Positions 43,704-54,178 of a stretch of DNA of 64,000 bases are shown piece by piece (the first letter of the stretch is position 1; each line of letters starts with the position of its first letter). A program made the position numbers and the translations under genes. The notes beneath the pieces are model-generated. The model searched no databases. It saw only the letters and a list, made by a program, of their open reading frames with translations, and had not been told where the DNA came from. The stretch comes from OCS116 cluster bacterium AG-390-A19 (GTDB lineage Bacteria > Pseudomonadota > Alphaproteobacteria > MED-G09), in contig QCGV01000001.1 of the NCBI GenBank assembly GCA_003278145.1, positions 203,616 to 267,615 on the forward strand. Reading direction: 5' to 3'.

Positions 43704-44651
43704 CTATTGAACAGCTCTATTTAATCTATCATTAATAGCAACACCAATACCAATATTTGGTATTGGTGCAATTGCTATTTTATTACCCTTTGCTTCATAT
43801 TTTTCTAAGAAATAAAATAAATTGGCAGCTGCTTCATCTAGATCACCAGATTTACTTAAATTTGGCTCTTTATATTTTTTTCCAAAGCCAATAAGAATTT
43901 CATCACTTCTTGGATTTGTAATATTAATTCTAAGTGGCACTGTTGGTGAGTAATGTTTTTTTAACATCCCAGGTGATATATTTGATTTTTCTGAAAAATC
44001 AGCGTGTTTTAAATCGATAATTTTTTCATTTACTTTCTTTTCAAGTCTTTCTTTTGTTATACCACCATGTCTATAAATTATTATATTATTATTTTTTATT
44101 CCAATTACTGTACTTTCGACTCCTATTTTAGTTTTTCCTCCATCTAAAATTAGAGGTATATCAATATTATTTTTAAACTGTTTTTCAACATGAGCAGCGG
44201 AAGTAGGACTTAACATTCCGGATTTATTTGCGCTAGGTGCTGCAATTGGATTGCCTAATTTTTTTATAATAGCTAAAATAGTTTTATTACTTGATACTCT
44301 TATTGCGATAGTATCATTACCAGCACATAATTCTTTACAAATATTTGAATTCTCTCTTTTTTTAACAATTACTGTTAAAGGACCAGGCCAAATATCTTTT
44401 GCAATTTTTTCAATCTTGCTATTAAACACCCCAATTGAACTTGCTTGTTCAATTGTTTCAGTATGTACGATTAAGGGATTGGACTTAGGTCTTTTTTTAT
44501 TTTTATAAATTTTTAGAATTGCTTTTTGGTTAGTAGCATCGGCACCTAATCCATAAACAGTTTCTGTTGGAAAACCTATAAGTTTGCCTTCTTGAAGTAA
44601 TTCGACAGCTTCGTTTATAGTTTTATTATTAATCTTTTTAATTTTTGTCAT
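43704..44651 (-). CDS. L-threonylcarbamoyladenylate synthase (Sua5/YciO/YrdC family)
   Basis: 315 aa; GKLIGFPTETVYGLGADA, KKRPKSNPLIVH, AAPSANKSGMLSPTSAAHV; Sua5-type C-terminal extension. Confidence 0.95.
   Translation of the reverse strand: MTKIKKINNKTINEAVELLQEGKLIGFPTETVYGLGADATNQKAILKIYKNKKRPKSNPLIVHTETIEQASSIGVFNSKIEKIAKDIWPGPLTVIVKKRENSNICKELCAGNDTIAIRVSSNKTILAIIKKLGNPIAAPSANKSGMLSPTSAAHVEKQFKNNIDIPLILDGGKTKIGVESTVIGIKNNNIIIYRHGGITKERLEKKVNEKIIDLKHADFSEKSNISPGMLKKHYSPTVPLRINITNPRSDEILIGFGKKYKEPNLSKSGDLDEAAANLFYFLEKYEAKGNKIAIAPIPNIGIGVAINDRLNRAVQ
43742..43768. other. Perfect 12-bp inverted repeat, 3-nt loop, within the 3' coding end of the Sua5-family gene (putative bidirectional terminator)
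   Basis: caccaataccaa-tat-ttggtattggtg, just past the stop of the convergent DmdB-like gene. Confidence 0.7.
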
Positions 44652-44730
44652 TTTAATTTAAATAATCATATAGTTTTATAAATTTGTGTATAATAAGTTT
44701 TGTTTTTTATTACAAATTTAGAGGTTAAAT

Positions 44731-46506
44731 ATGGCATTTGCATCACCAGTCAAGCAAATGATTTTTGCTTTGAAAGAAATGGCAAATTATTCAGATCTTG
44801 TTAGTTCAAAATTATGGCCTGATTTAGACGATAGTTTTGTTGAAACATTACTAAATGAAGCTGCAAAACTTGCTGATACATCGATCGCCCCTTTAAATCA
44901 ATCTGCTGATAAAGCTGGTTCAATTTTGAAAAATGGACATGTTTCTACTGCTCCTGGTTTTAAAGAGGCATACAAAGAATTAGTTAATTCATCATGGGGA
45001 ACTGTCTCAGGTTTAAAAGATTATGGCGGTCAAGGTTTACCAAAAACATTAGCTGTAATGATACAGGAATTATGGAACACATCATGCATGAGCTTCTCTT
45101 TATGTCCAATGTTAACTCAAGGAGCTATCGAAGCTATTAGTCATCATGGTACAGATACTCAAAAAAACGAGTATCTTCCAAAATTACTTACAGGAGAATG
45201 GTCTGGAACAATGAATCTAACAGAGCCTCAAGCTGGATCTGATGTCGGGGCTCTTAAGACTAGTGCAAAAAGGAATACTGATGGCTCTTATAGTGTAAAG
45301 GGAACAAAAATATACATTACTTTTGGTGAACACGATATGGCCGAAAATATTATTCATTTGGTCTTAGCAAGAATTGAAGGTGCCCCAGAGGGAAATAATG
45401 GTATCTCATTATTTATAGTTCCTAAATATATTAAAAATGAAAAATCTAAAGAATTAGAGAAAAATGATCTTATATGTATCGGTTTAGAGGATAAGTTGGG
45501 TATCCATGCTTCACCAACTTGCGTTATGTCTTTTGGTGAAAAAAGTGGGGCTAAAGGATTTCTTCTTGGCGAAGAAAATAGAGGATTGGCATGCATGTTC
45601 ACAATGATGAATAATGCGCGTCTAAATGTTGGAATGCAAGGCGTCGGTATAGCTGAAAGATCATTGCAACAATCTTTTGCATACTCAAAGGAAAGAAAAC
45701 AGGGCCGTCATTATGATGGTAGTTCAAATAATAGTGTTAATATTATAGAGCATCCCGATGTATTGAAAATGATTTTAAAAATGGAAAGCCTTACCCAAGC
45801 TTCAAGAGCTATTTGTTATGATAATGCAATAGCAATTGATCTAGCACAAAATCATTCAGATAAAAAAATTAGAGAAAAATATCAATTAAAGGCGGATCTT
45901 TTAACACCTATTTCAAAATCCTGGGCTACAAATGTTGGGGTTGAAGTTTCATCACTAGGTATTCAGGTGCATGGTGGAATGGGTTTTATTGAAGATACTG
46001 GTGTAGCACAATATTATAGGGACTCAAGAATAGCGCCAATTTATGAGGGAACTAATGGAATTCAAGCAATTGATCTTGTAACTAGGAAATTAAAAATATC
46101 TGATGGATTGGCTGTTAAAAATTTTCTTAACGAAATAAAAGAAACATCAAAGAAGTGCTCTGAAAAAAATGATAATGATTTTATAACAATTTCTAATAAT
46201 TTAAATGATGCAATTAGTGAAATTGAAACTTGTACTGAAAAACTACTAGAATGGACTAAACAAAATAAAATGCGTTCAGTTTTATTTTCTGCTTCTGATT
46301 ATTTGGAATTATTTGGTATAACAGCTGGCTCACATTATCTTTCAAGAGGTGCTTTATCTGAAAGTAGTATTGATTTTAAATCTTTATCTGCAAGAAAAGA
46401 TTTGGCATTGTTTTTTTCTACTCAAATACTTGTTAATACAAAAGCTTTGTCCAACTCAATTTGTTCAACTAACCAAAATTTAGAGAATTTTTTAGAGGAT
46501 TTTTAA
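44731..46506 (+). CDS. Acyl-CoA dehydrogenase, large ~590-aa type resembling DmdC (3-methylmercaptopropionyl-CoA dehydrogenase)
   Basis: 591 aa; MNLTEPQAGSDVGALKTSAKR, KIYITFGEHDMAENIIHLVLARIEGAPEG, QVHGGMGFIEDTGVAQYYRDSRIAPIYEGTNGIQAIDLVTRKL. Confidence 0.93.
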   Translation: MAFASPVKQMIFALKEMANYSDLVSSKLWPDLDDSFVETLLNEAAKLADTSIAPLNQSADKAGSILKNGHVSTAPGFKEAYKELVNSSWGTVSGLKDYGGQGLPKTLAVMIQELWNTSCMSFSLCPMLTQGAIEAISHHGTDTQKNEYLPKLLTGEWSGTMNLTEPQAGSDVGALKTSAKRNTDGSYSVKGTKIYITFGEHDMAENIIHLVLARIEGAPEGNNGISLFIVPKYIKNEKSKELEKNDLICIGLEDKLGIHASPTCVMSFGEKSGAKGFLLGEENRGLACMFTMMNNARLNVGMQGVGIAERSLQQSFAYSKERKQGRHYDGSSNNSVNIIEHPDVLKMILKMESLTQASRAICYDNAIAIDLAQNHSDKKIREKYQLKADLLTPISKSWATNVGVEVSSLGIQVHGGMGFIEDTGVAQYYRDSRIAPIYEGTNGIQAIDLVTRKLKISDGLAVKNFLNEIKETSKKCSEKNDNDFITISNNLNDAISEIETCTEKLLEWTKQNKMRSVLFSASDYLELFGITAGSHYLSRGALSESSIDFKSLSARKDLALFFSTQILVNTKALSNSICSTNQNLENFLEDF

Positions 46507-47564
46507 TGGAAAAATTAAAAGAAAAAATTAATAAAGGGGCTCATAACTTAATATACCCTTTTGATCAAATTCCAAATCCTGGAAAAATGTTGAAAGTTGC
46601 CGATGGCGTTTACTGGGTAAGAATGAGTCTACCATTTGCTCTAAATCATATAAATTTGTGGGTTTTGGAGGATGGTGATGAATGGGTTATAGTTGATACG
46701 GGAGTTGCTTCTGCTGAAATTAAGTCAAATTGGAGAAAATGTTTCAGTGAAGATATGAAATCCAGAAAGGTAAATAAAGTAATTGTAACACATCTTCACC
46801 CTGATCATGTTGGATTAGCAGGATGGATTTCAAGAAAATTTTCTGCTCCACTTTATATGTCTAGGTCAGAATATCTTATGTGTAGAGTTCTTGTTGGAGA
46901 TACAGGTAGAGAGGCACCTGATGAAGGTATGGACTTATACAGAGGTGCTGGTTTTAACAAAGTTCAACTCGACTCTTATGCTGAGAGATTTGGTGGTTTT
47001 GGAAGAGCTGTTTCTAAATTACCGGATAATTATAGGCGGTTAAGAGATAAAGAAATTATTAAAATAGGTAAGTATGATTGGGAAGTAGTTGTTGGTAGCG
47101 GACATTGTCCAGAGCATGTATGTTTGTACAGTAAGCAATTAAAGCTTTTAATTTCTGGTGATCAAGTATTGCCTAAAATTTCATCAAATGTGAGTGTTTT
47201 TCCTACAGAACCTCTTTCTAATCCATTAGAGGATTGGTTGGATAGTTGTCATTATATTAAAGAACGTGTACCTAATGATGTTCTAATACTACCCGCACAC
47301 AATGAACCCTTTAGAGGTCTTCATGAAAGATTAAATAGTTTAATAAACGGACATGAAAAAAATTTAGAAAGGTTATTAGACTTATGTAAGGAACCTAAAA
47401 GAGCTATAGATGTTTTCTCTGTATTGTTTAAGAGAACTATATCAGATGATGTATTACTTATGGCCACAGGTGAAAGTATTGCTCATTTAAATTGTTTATT
47501 AATGAGGAATTTAATAAATTCTGACAAAGATGAAAATGGTGTAATATATTATAAAAAAGTCTAA
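46506..47564 (+). CDS. MBL-fold metallohydrolase
   Basis: 352 aa; VTHLHPDHVGLAGW, GSGHCPEHV, LPAHNEPF; abuts the DmdC-like gene. Confidence 0.93.
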   Translation: MEKLKEKINKGAHNLIYPFDQIPNPGKMLKVADGVYWVRMSLPFALNHINLWVLEDGDEWVIVDTGVASAEIKSNWRKCFSEDMKSRKVNKVIVTHLHPDHVGLAGWISRKFSAPLYMSRSEYLMCRVLVGDTGREAPDEGMDLYRGAGFNKVQLDSYAERFGGFGRAVSKLPDNYRRLRDKEIIKIGKYDWEVVVGSGHCPEHVCLYSKQLKLLISGDQVLPKISSNVSVFPTEPLSNPLEDWLDSCHYIKERVPNDVLILPAHNEPFRGLHERLNSLINGHEKNLERLLDLCKEPKRAIDVFSVLFKRTISDDVLLMATGESIAHLNCLLMRNLINSDKDENGVIYYKKV

Positions 47565-47579
47565 TAAATGTGATTAACT

Positions 47580-47834
47580 ATGAATAAAAAAATAAAAATA
47601 ACTGATGAAATTAAAAAACTATCTTTTGAAGAAGCTTTATCTGAGCTTGAGCAAATTGTAGAAGATTTAGAAAGAGGGGATATTGAATTAGAGGACTCAA
47701 TATCTATTTATGAAAAAGGAGTAATCCTAAAAGCACATTGTGAAGCTAAATTAAAGACTGCAAAAATGAAAATTGACAAAATTATTTCTCATCCCGATGG
47801 TGATTTTAGTTCTGAGCCTTTAGATGAAATATAG
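47580..47834 (+). CDS. xseB: Exodeoxyribonuclease VII small subunit
   Basis: 84 aa; LSFEEALSELEQIVEDLERGDIELEDSISIYEKG. Confidence 0.95.
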   Translation: MNKKIKITDEIKKLSFEEALSELEQIVEDLERGDIELEDSISIYEKGVILKAHCEAKLKTAKMKIDKIISHPDGDFSSEPLDEI

Positions 47835-47837
47835 TAA

Positions 47838-48728
47838 ATGAGTGAAATTTTTGAAAAATCTCTAAGAGATTCATCCTTAAAAATAGAAGAAGTTTTATCA
47901 AACAGTTTAAAAAAAAGGTCTAGCACAAACAAAAATTTGAATGATGCAATGCGCTATTCTGTTTTAGGGGGCGGTAAGAGAATAAGACCTTTTTTAGTAA
48001 CAGAATGTTCAAAGTTTTTTGACGTTGATGACAATGATATTTTTCAAATAGCTGCTGCTGTTGAATTATTACATGTTTATTCTCTTGTTCACGATGATTT
48101 ACCATCAATTGATAATGATGATCTCAGAAGAGGAAAACCATCAACACATAAATATTTTGATGAAGCAACTGCTGTTTTAGTTGGTGATGCACTCCAGGCA
48201 TTATCATTTGAAATTTTATCTAGAAGTTACAGAAAAATTAGAAAAACCGATCAAATTAATTTGATTAATTCTTTTGCCCATTGTGTTGGTCAATCAGGAA
48301 TGGTTGGAGGGCAAGCAATAGATATTGATGAAAGCAAGGACGATTTAAATATTAAAGAACTAATCGAGATGTATAAATTAAAAACTTCAAATTTAATAAG
48401 TTTTTCTTGCCAAGCAGGAGGCATTGCAAGTGGTGCTGATTGTAATAAAATAAATGCATTGAAAGAGTTTGGTGACAATATCGGTATTGCCTTTCAAATT
48501 TCTGATGATATCCTTGATGTAATTGGTGATGAGGAAGTTATTGGAAAAAGAGTTGGTAGTGACTTAAAAAATAATAAAAAAACCTTTTTAAATTTTTTTA
48601 ATATTGATGAATCAAGAAGAGAAATTAAAAAATATTGCGATTTATCTATTTCTTCTCTAAAGATATTTGGCCCAGTGCCCGAAACTTTGTTAGGACTAGT
48701 AAACTTTATTAGAGAAAGAGAATTTTAG
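47838..48728 (+). CDS. ispA: Farnesyl diphosphate synthase/polyprenyl synthetase
   Basis: 296 aa; GGGKRIRPFL, VHDDLPSIDNDDLRRGKP; xseB-ispA-dxs order. Confidence 0.94.
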   Translation: MSEIFEKSLRDSSLKIEEVLSNSLKKRSSTNKNLNDAMRYSVLGGGKRIRPFLVTECSKFFDVDDNDIFQIAAAVELLHVYSLVHDDLPSIDNDDLRRGKPSTHKYFDEATAVLVGDALQALSFEILSRSYRKIRKTDQINLINSFAHCVGQSGMVGGQAIDIDESKDDLNIKELIEMYKLKTSNLISFSCQAGGIASGADCNKINALKEFGDNIGIAFQISDDILDVIGDEEVIGKRVGSDLKNNKKTFLNFFNIDESRREIKKYCDLSISSLKIFGPVPETLLGLVNFIREREF

Positions 48729-48737
48729 TAGATATTC

Positions 48738-50664
48738 ATGAATATAATAAAAACACCTTTATTGGATAATATTAATTCACCTGATGATTTAAAAAATTTA
48801 TCGGACGTTGAATTAAAAGAACTTGCCGATGAATTAAGGCAAGAAACAATTCATTCTGTTTCAAAAACAGGAGGACATTTAGGAGCTGGTCTTGGTGTTG
48901 TAGAGTTAACTGTTGCCCTTCATAGTATTTTTGATGCCCCAAAGGATAAAATAATTTGGGATGTTGGGCATCAGAGTTATCCTCATAAGATTCTAACCGG
49001 TAGACGAAGTAAAATGGATACTTTGAGACAAAAAGATGGTTTATCTGGTTTTGCAAAAATCGATGAAAGTAAGTATGATGCCTTTGGAGCTGGTCACAGT
49101 TCAACTTCTATATCCTCAGGCTTGGGAATGTCTATAGCCAGAGACCTAAAAGATAAAAAATAATAATATCATATGTGTTGTTGGTGATGGAGCAATAAGT
49201 GCTGGGCAAGCTTATGAAGCGATGAATAATGCTGGAGCTCTTAAATCTCGTTTAGTAGTTATTCTTAATGATAATGATATGTCTATAGCGCCTCCTACTG
49301 GAGCAATGAGTGCGTATTTAGCAAAGTTAATTTCAGGTGAGAAATATCTAGGCTTTAGAAATTTTGCTAAACAGATTATTGAGAAACTTCCAAAATCAAT
49401 TGAAAAAAGTGCAAAAAAAGCAGATGAAGTTTCAAGAACTATTTCTGGTGAAGGTACATTATTTGAAGCATTAGGTTTTTATTATGTTGGACCAATAGAT
49501 GGTCATAATCTAGATCATTTATTACCTATTCTAAGAAATATAAAAGATACCAATCAAGGACCGATATTACTTCATGTAGTTACAAAAAAAGGTAAAGGCT
49601 ATTTACCAGCTGAAAATTCAAACGAAAAGTTTCATGGTGTTTCAAAATTTAATATAGCAACAGGAGAGCAGCAAAAATCAAAAAGTAATAATCCCTCATT
49701 TACCAATATTTTCTCTAATGCCCTAATTAAAGAGGCTGAAATTGACAAAAATATTGTCGCTATTTCTGCTGCAATGCCATCAGGTACTGGTTTAAATAAT
49801 TTTCAAGAAAAATTTCCAGATAGATTTTTTGATGTTGGTATAGCTGAGCAACATGCCGTAACATTTGCAGCAGGTCTTGCAATTGAGGGAATGAATCCAT
49901 TTGTTGCAATATATTCAACATTTTTACAAAGGGCTTATGATCAAATAGTTCATGATGTAGCAATTCAAAATTTGCCAGTAAAATTTGCGATTGATAGAGC
50001 AGGTCTCGTCGGTGCGGATGGACCAACTCATGCAGGTAGTTTTGATATTTCATTTCTTTCTACATTACCTAATTTTACTATTATGGCAGCTTCAGATGAA
50101 ATAGAATTAGCAAGAATGGTTAAAACTGCATCAATTTTTAACCAAGGTCCAATTTCTTTCAGATATCCTAGAGGCTCAGGAGAAGGTCTAGCTGTTCCCG
50201 AGAAATATGAACCTTTAGAAATTGGAAAAGCAAGAGTAATTTCCGAAGGAAGTAAAATAGCTATTCTTAGTTTAGGAGCTAGGCTTGGAGAGGTAAAAAA
50301 AGCTTCTCATATATTAGAAACATTTGGTTTATCTACCACAATTGTAGATGCACGTTTTGCTAAACCTCTTGATGAAGATTTGATTATTAAATTATCTGAA
50401 AATCATGAAGTAATTATAACCATTGAAGAAGGTTCATCAGGTGGTTTTGGATCTTCAGTACTAAATTTACTATCAAATAGTGCAAGGTTAGACAGTGGCT
50501 TGAAGATAAGAACACTAACTCTACCAGATAGATTTATTGCACATGCGACACCTGAAGAAATGTATGCTGAAGCAGAATTAGTAAAGGATAAAATAGTTGA
50601 AAAGGTTTTGGATACTTTAAATATTAAGTCTCCTGATTTAAAAATTGTAGATCCAAAAAAATAA
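48738..50664 (+). CDS. dxs: 1-deoxy-D-xylulose-5-phosphate synthase, interrupted by a 1-nt frameshift at the A6 run 49156-49161
   Basis: ORFs 48738-49163 and 49222-50664 are the two parts of Dxs; deleting one A gives ...[32 protein letters not shown]... and a continuous ~641-aa protein. Confidence 0.95.
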
Positions 50665-50666
50665 TT

Positions 50667-51746
50667 TTAACTATTTTGAGCTCTATCTCTCAAGAAGTGA
50701 TCTGCTAAAACACAAGCAATCATTGCCTCTCCAACAGGTACGGCTCGAATACCTACACAAGGATCATGTCTTCCTTTTGTTGAAATTTCAGTATTTTTTC
50801 CTGATTTGTTAACTGTTTTTTGATTACTTCTTATTGATGAGGTTGGTTTAATAGCAAATCTCACAACAATATCTTGACCAGACGAAATTCCCCCAAGTAT
50901 TCCCCCAGAGTTGTTGGTCTCAAAGGAAGGTTGATCACCTTTCATAAACATTTGGTCGGAATTCTCACTTCCTTTAATTGTTGCTGCTTCAAAACCATTC
51001 CCGATCTCAACTCCTTTAACAGCATTTATACTCATAATACCATTTGCTATTTCAGCATCAAGCTTTCCATATACTGGAGCACCTAATCCAATAGGCACAT
51101 TTTTGGCTATAATTTCAATTATAGCACCACAGCTATCCCCATTTTTAATAAGATCCTCAATATATTTTTCCCAAATTTCAATAGTGGTAGGATCAGGTGA
51201 CCAGAATGCATTTTTTTCAATAAAACTATCATCCCAGTTTTCTCTATTTATTTTATGTTCGCCAAGTTGAACAAGAGCTCCTTTAATTTCAACTTTAGGT
51301 AATATTTTTCTTGCAATTGCTCCAGCAGCGACACGCATAGCTGTTTCTCGAGCAGATTGCCTACCACCTCCTCTGACATCTCTTATTCCGTATTTTGAAA
51401 AATATGTATAATCCGCATGACCAGGTCTAAATTTTTCTTCAATATCAGAATAGTCTTTTGATCTTTGATCTGTATTTTCAATTAATAATGAAATTGGAGT
51501 ACCTGTAGTAAGCTTCTTTCCATCTTCCTCAATTATTCCTGAAAGTATTTTAATTTCATCACTCTCTTTTCTTGGACTTGTAAATTTACTTTGACCTGGC
51601 TTTCTTTTGTCTAAAAATTTTTGAATATCATTTTCATTTAGCTCAATTCTTGGAGGAGTTCCATCCACAACACATCCAATAGATGGACCGTGGGATTCTC
51701 CCCATGTAGTAAATCTAAAAAGATGGCCAAATGAATTATGAGACAT
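50667..51746 (-). CDS. aroC: Chorismate synthase
   Basis: 359 aa; [42 protein letters not shown]. Confidence 0.97.
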   Translation of the reverse strand: MSHNSFGHLFRFTTWGESHGPSIGCVVDGTPPRIELNENDIQKFLDKRKPGQSKFTSPRKESDEIKILSGIIEEDGKKLTTGTPISLLIENTDQRSKDYSDIEEKFRPGHADYTYFSKYGIRDVRGGGRQSARETAMRVAAGAIARKILPKVEIKGALVQLGEHKINRENWDDSFIEKNAFWSPDPTTIEIWEKYIEDLIKNGDSCGAIIEIIAKNVPIGLGAPVYGKLDAEIANGIMSINAVKGVEIGNGFEAATIKGSENSDQMFMKGDQPSFETNNSGGILGGISSGQDIVVRFAIKPTSSIRSNQKTVNKSGKNTEISTKGRHDPCVGIRAVPVGEAMIACVLADHFLRDRAQNS

Positions 51747-51757
51747 ATTTTTTTACC

Positions 51758-52570
51758 CTAAACAGTTGATATATCTGGAGCATCTTCAGATTTCATTCCA
51801 ATAACATTATAACCTGAGTCAACGTGATGTATCTCACCAGTTACCCCTGATGATAAATCTGATAAAAGATATAGTGCGGAATTTCCGACCTCATCAATTG
51901 ATACAGTTCTTTTCAAAGGAGAATTATACTCATTCCATTTTAAAATATATCTAAAATCACCTATTCCAGATGCCGCCAATGTTTTGATTGGACCTGCTGA
52001 AATTGCATTAACTCTTATATTCTGTGAACCTAAATCTTTTGCAAGATATTTTACACTAGTTTCTAAACCAGCCTTTGCAATTCCCATAACATTATAATGT
52101 GGCATAACCTTTTCGGCTCCATAATAAGTTAATGTTAGGAGTGAACCACCGTTTTTCATAAGTTTTTCTGCTCTTTGAGCAATAGATGTAAAGGAAAAAC
52201 AAGAAATATTTAATGTCTGTAAAAAATTTTTCTCTGATGTATCCAAATATCTTCCATCTAATTCATTTTTATCAGAAAAACCTATTGCGTGGACTACAAA
52301 ATCTAAATTCCCCCAAAGAGAATTTAATGAGTCAAATGTTTTATCAATACTCTCTTGATTTGCAACATCACATTCGAAAACATTTGAAGAGCTCAGTTCT
52401 TCTGCGAGAGGCACGACTCTTTTTTTGATGGCATCACCTTGATAAGTAAAAGCTAATTCCGCTCCATTATTAGCACATGCTTTTGCTATTCCCCATGCTA
52501 TTGATCTATTATTGGCAACACCCATAATAAGACCTTTTTTTCCTGATAAGATATTTGTTTTAATTTCCAT
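51758..52570 (-). CDS. fabI: Enoyl-[acyl-carrier-protein] reductase (NADH)
   Basis: 270 aa; GKKGLIMGVANNRSIAWGIA, YYGAEKVMPHYNVMGIAKAGLE. Confidence 0.95.
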   Translation of the reverse strand: MEIKTNILSGKKGLIMGVANNRSIAWGIAKACANNGAELAFTYQGDAIKKRVVPLAEELSSSNVFECDVANQESIDKTFDSLNSLWGNLDFVVHAIGFSDKNELDGRYLDTSEKNFLQTLNISCFSFTSIAQRAEKLMKNGGSLLTLTYYGAEKVMPHYNVMGIAKAGLETSVKYLAKDLGSQNIRVNAISAGPIKTLAASGIGDFRYILKWNEYNSPLKRTVSIDEVGNSALYLLSDLSSGVTGEIHHVDSGYNVIGMKSEDAPDISTV

Positions 52571-52694
52571 TTTTTCTTTTGAATAAATATATATTATTAT
52601 TGTTAGTGATTTTTATTAAAAAATCAAATTTAAGGAATACAGCCTTAATACCGAATTGTATAATTAAAAATATAATTAATAAAAGGTATCAATT

Positions 52695-53297
52695 ATGAAA
52701 ATTGGATTATCAAAAATTAGAGAGAGAAATCCCTATATTTTATTTAATAAATGGTTTGAATCAGCTTCAAAAAAAGAGATTTCTGACCCTAATGCTATTT
52801 CTTTATCAACGGTAGATTCAAAAGGACAACCTAATGTTAGAATAGTGTTGATGAAAAGTTTTAATGAAGATGGTCTTACTTTTTTTACAAATTCAAATAG
52901 TTCAAAAGGAAAAGAAATCGAATCAAATACCAATATTGCAGCCTGTTTTTATTGGAAGTCCATTGAAAAGCAGGTAAGAATTCGCGGTAAAGTTAGAAAA
53001 ATTTCAGCAAAAGATTCTGATGAATATTTTTCCTCTAGAGATAGGAATTCGAGAATTGGAGCATGGGCATCGCTTCAATCCAAAGCATTGAAGAATAGGA
53101 GTGAACTTGAAAAAAGATTTAATTCAATTTCTAAAAAATATAAGAATAAAGAAATTCCTCGACCATCTCATTGGGGTGGATTTTTAATTAAACCAGTTGA
53201 AATTGAATTTTGGCATAATAAACCATATAGGTTGCATGAAAGAGCAGTATTTAAATTTAAAAAAGGAAAATGGGTTAAATCTTTTTTATATCCTTAA
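52695..53297 (+). CDS. pdxH: Pyridoxamine 5'-phosphate oxidase
   Basis: 200 aa; NAISLSTVDSKGQPNVRIVLMKSFNEDGLTFFTNSNSSKGKEI, RPSHWGGFLIKPVEIEFWHNKPYRLHER. Confidence 0.96.
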   Translation: MKIGLSKIRERNPYILFNKWFESASKKEISDPNAISLSTVDSKGQPNVRIVLMKSFNEDGLTFFTNSNSSKGKEIESNTNIAACFYWKSIEKQVRIRGKVRKISAKDSDEYFSSRDRNSRIGAWASLQSKALKNRSELEKRFNSISKKYKNKEIPRPSHWGGFLIKPVEIEFWHNKPYRLHERAVFKFKKGKWVKSFLYP

Positions 53298-54178
53298 AAA
53301 ATACTGTAATTTCCTTTTAAACCTGTTCCTTCAACTTTAATAATTTTATTTTTTACCATCCTGTTTAAGTGAGCTAAAGTTGACATTGAAGCGGCGGGGT
53401 GAAGTCCAGGATCAACATCAGAGTAGATGATTTTAACCATTTCGCTAATCATAGAACTACCTGACTTTATGACTTTTATAATCTGATCTTCTCTATTATT
53501 TCTATGTTCAATATATTTATTTACTAAGTCATGTGGATCATCGATTTGAGTGCCATGAGTTGGTAAATACATCTGATGATTTCTATCTAATAATTTTTCT
53601 AAAGATTTTAAGTACTCATCCATATCGCCATCTGGAGGAACAATTACTGTCGTTGACCAACCCATTACATGATCTCCTGAAAAAAGAATACTTTCCTCAG
53701 CTAATGAATAACACATATGATTTGATGTATGTCCTGGAGTATGAATTGCCTCTAAAGTCCAATCATATCCTTTAATTAAATCACCATCTTTTATTACAAC
53801 ATCTGGTTTAAAAGAATTATCATAACCTTCTTCAAATTGATTATTTGTTTTAGTATCCATCTTTTCATTAAGAAAAGCATATATTGGTGCGCCTGTTTTT
53901 TTTTGAAGAGGTTTTGATAAAGGTGAGTGATCATTATGAGTATGGGTGATAATTATATGTGAAATTTTACTTTTTCCACATGCTTTTATTATTGCATTAA
54001 GATGATTATTATCAATTGGACCAGGATCAATTACCGCCAATTCTTTTGTTCCTACAATAAAAGTTCCAGTTCCTGTATAAGTAAATGGTCCAGGATTTTT
54101 TGCAATTACTCTCTTTACTAGAGGAGTAATTTGTTCGCTTGCGCCATATTCAAAGGAAAAATTTTCAAAAGAATTCAT
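53294..54178 (-). CDS. MBL-fold metallohydrolase (LACTB2/RNase-Z-like)
   Basis: 294 aa; IITHTHNDHSPL, HTPGHTSNHMCY, SGDHVMGW. Confidence 0.92.
   Translation of the reverse strand: MNSFENFSFEYGASEQITPLVKRVIAKNPGPFTYTGTGTFIVGTKELAVIDPGPIDNNHLNAIIKACGKSKISHIIITHTHNDHSPLSKPLQKKTGAPIYAFLNEKMDTKTNNQFEEGYDNSFKPDVVIKDGDLIKGYDWTLEAIHTPGHTSNHMCYSLAEESILFSGDHVMGWSTTVIVPPDGDMDEYLKSLEKLLDRNHQMYLPTHGTQIDDPHDLVNKYIEHRNNREDQIIKVIKSGSSMISEMVKIIYSDVDPGLHPAASMSTLAHLNRMVKNKIIKVEGTGLKGNYSIF

Noticed and set aside
49163-49222. Programmed ribosomal frameshift or split two-subunit Dxs as a designed feature
   Set aside because: No slippery-site plus downstream-structure arrangement I can support, and the split falls in the TPP motif; reported only as a frameshift with slippage as one possibility.
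50671-50696. Hairpin at the dxs/aroC convergent junction (ttgag ... ctcaa)
   Set aside because: 5-bp core with one wobble extension; too weak to call.
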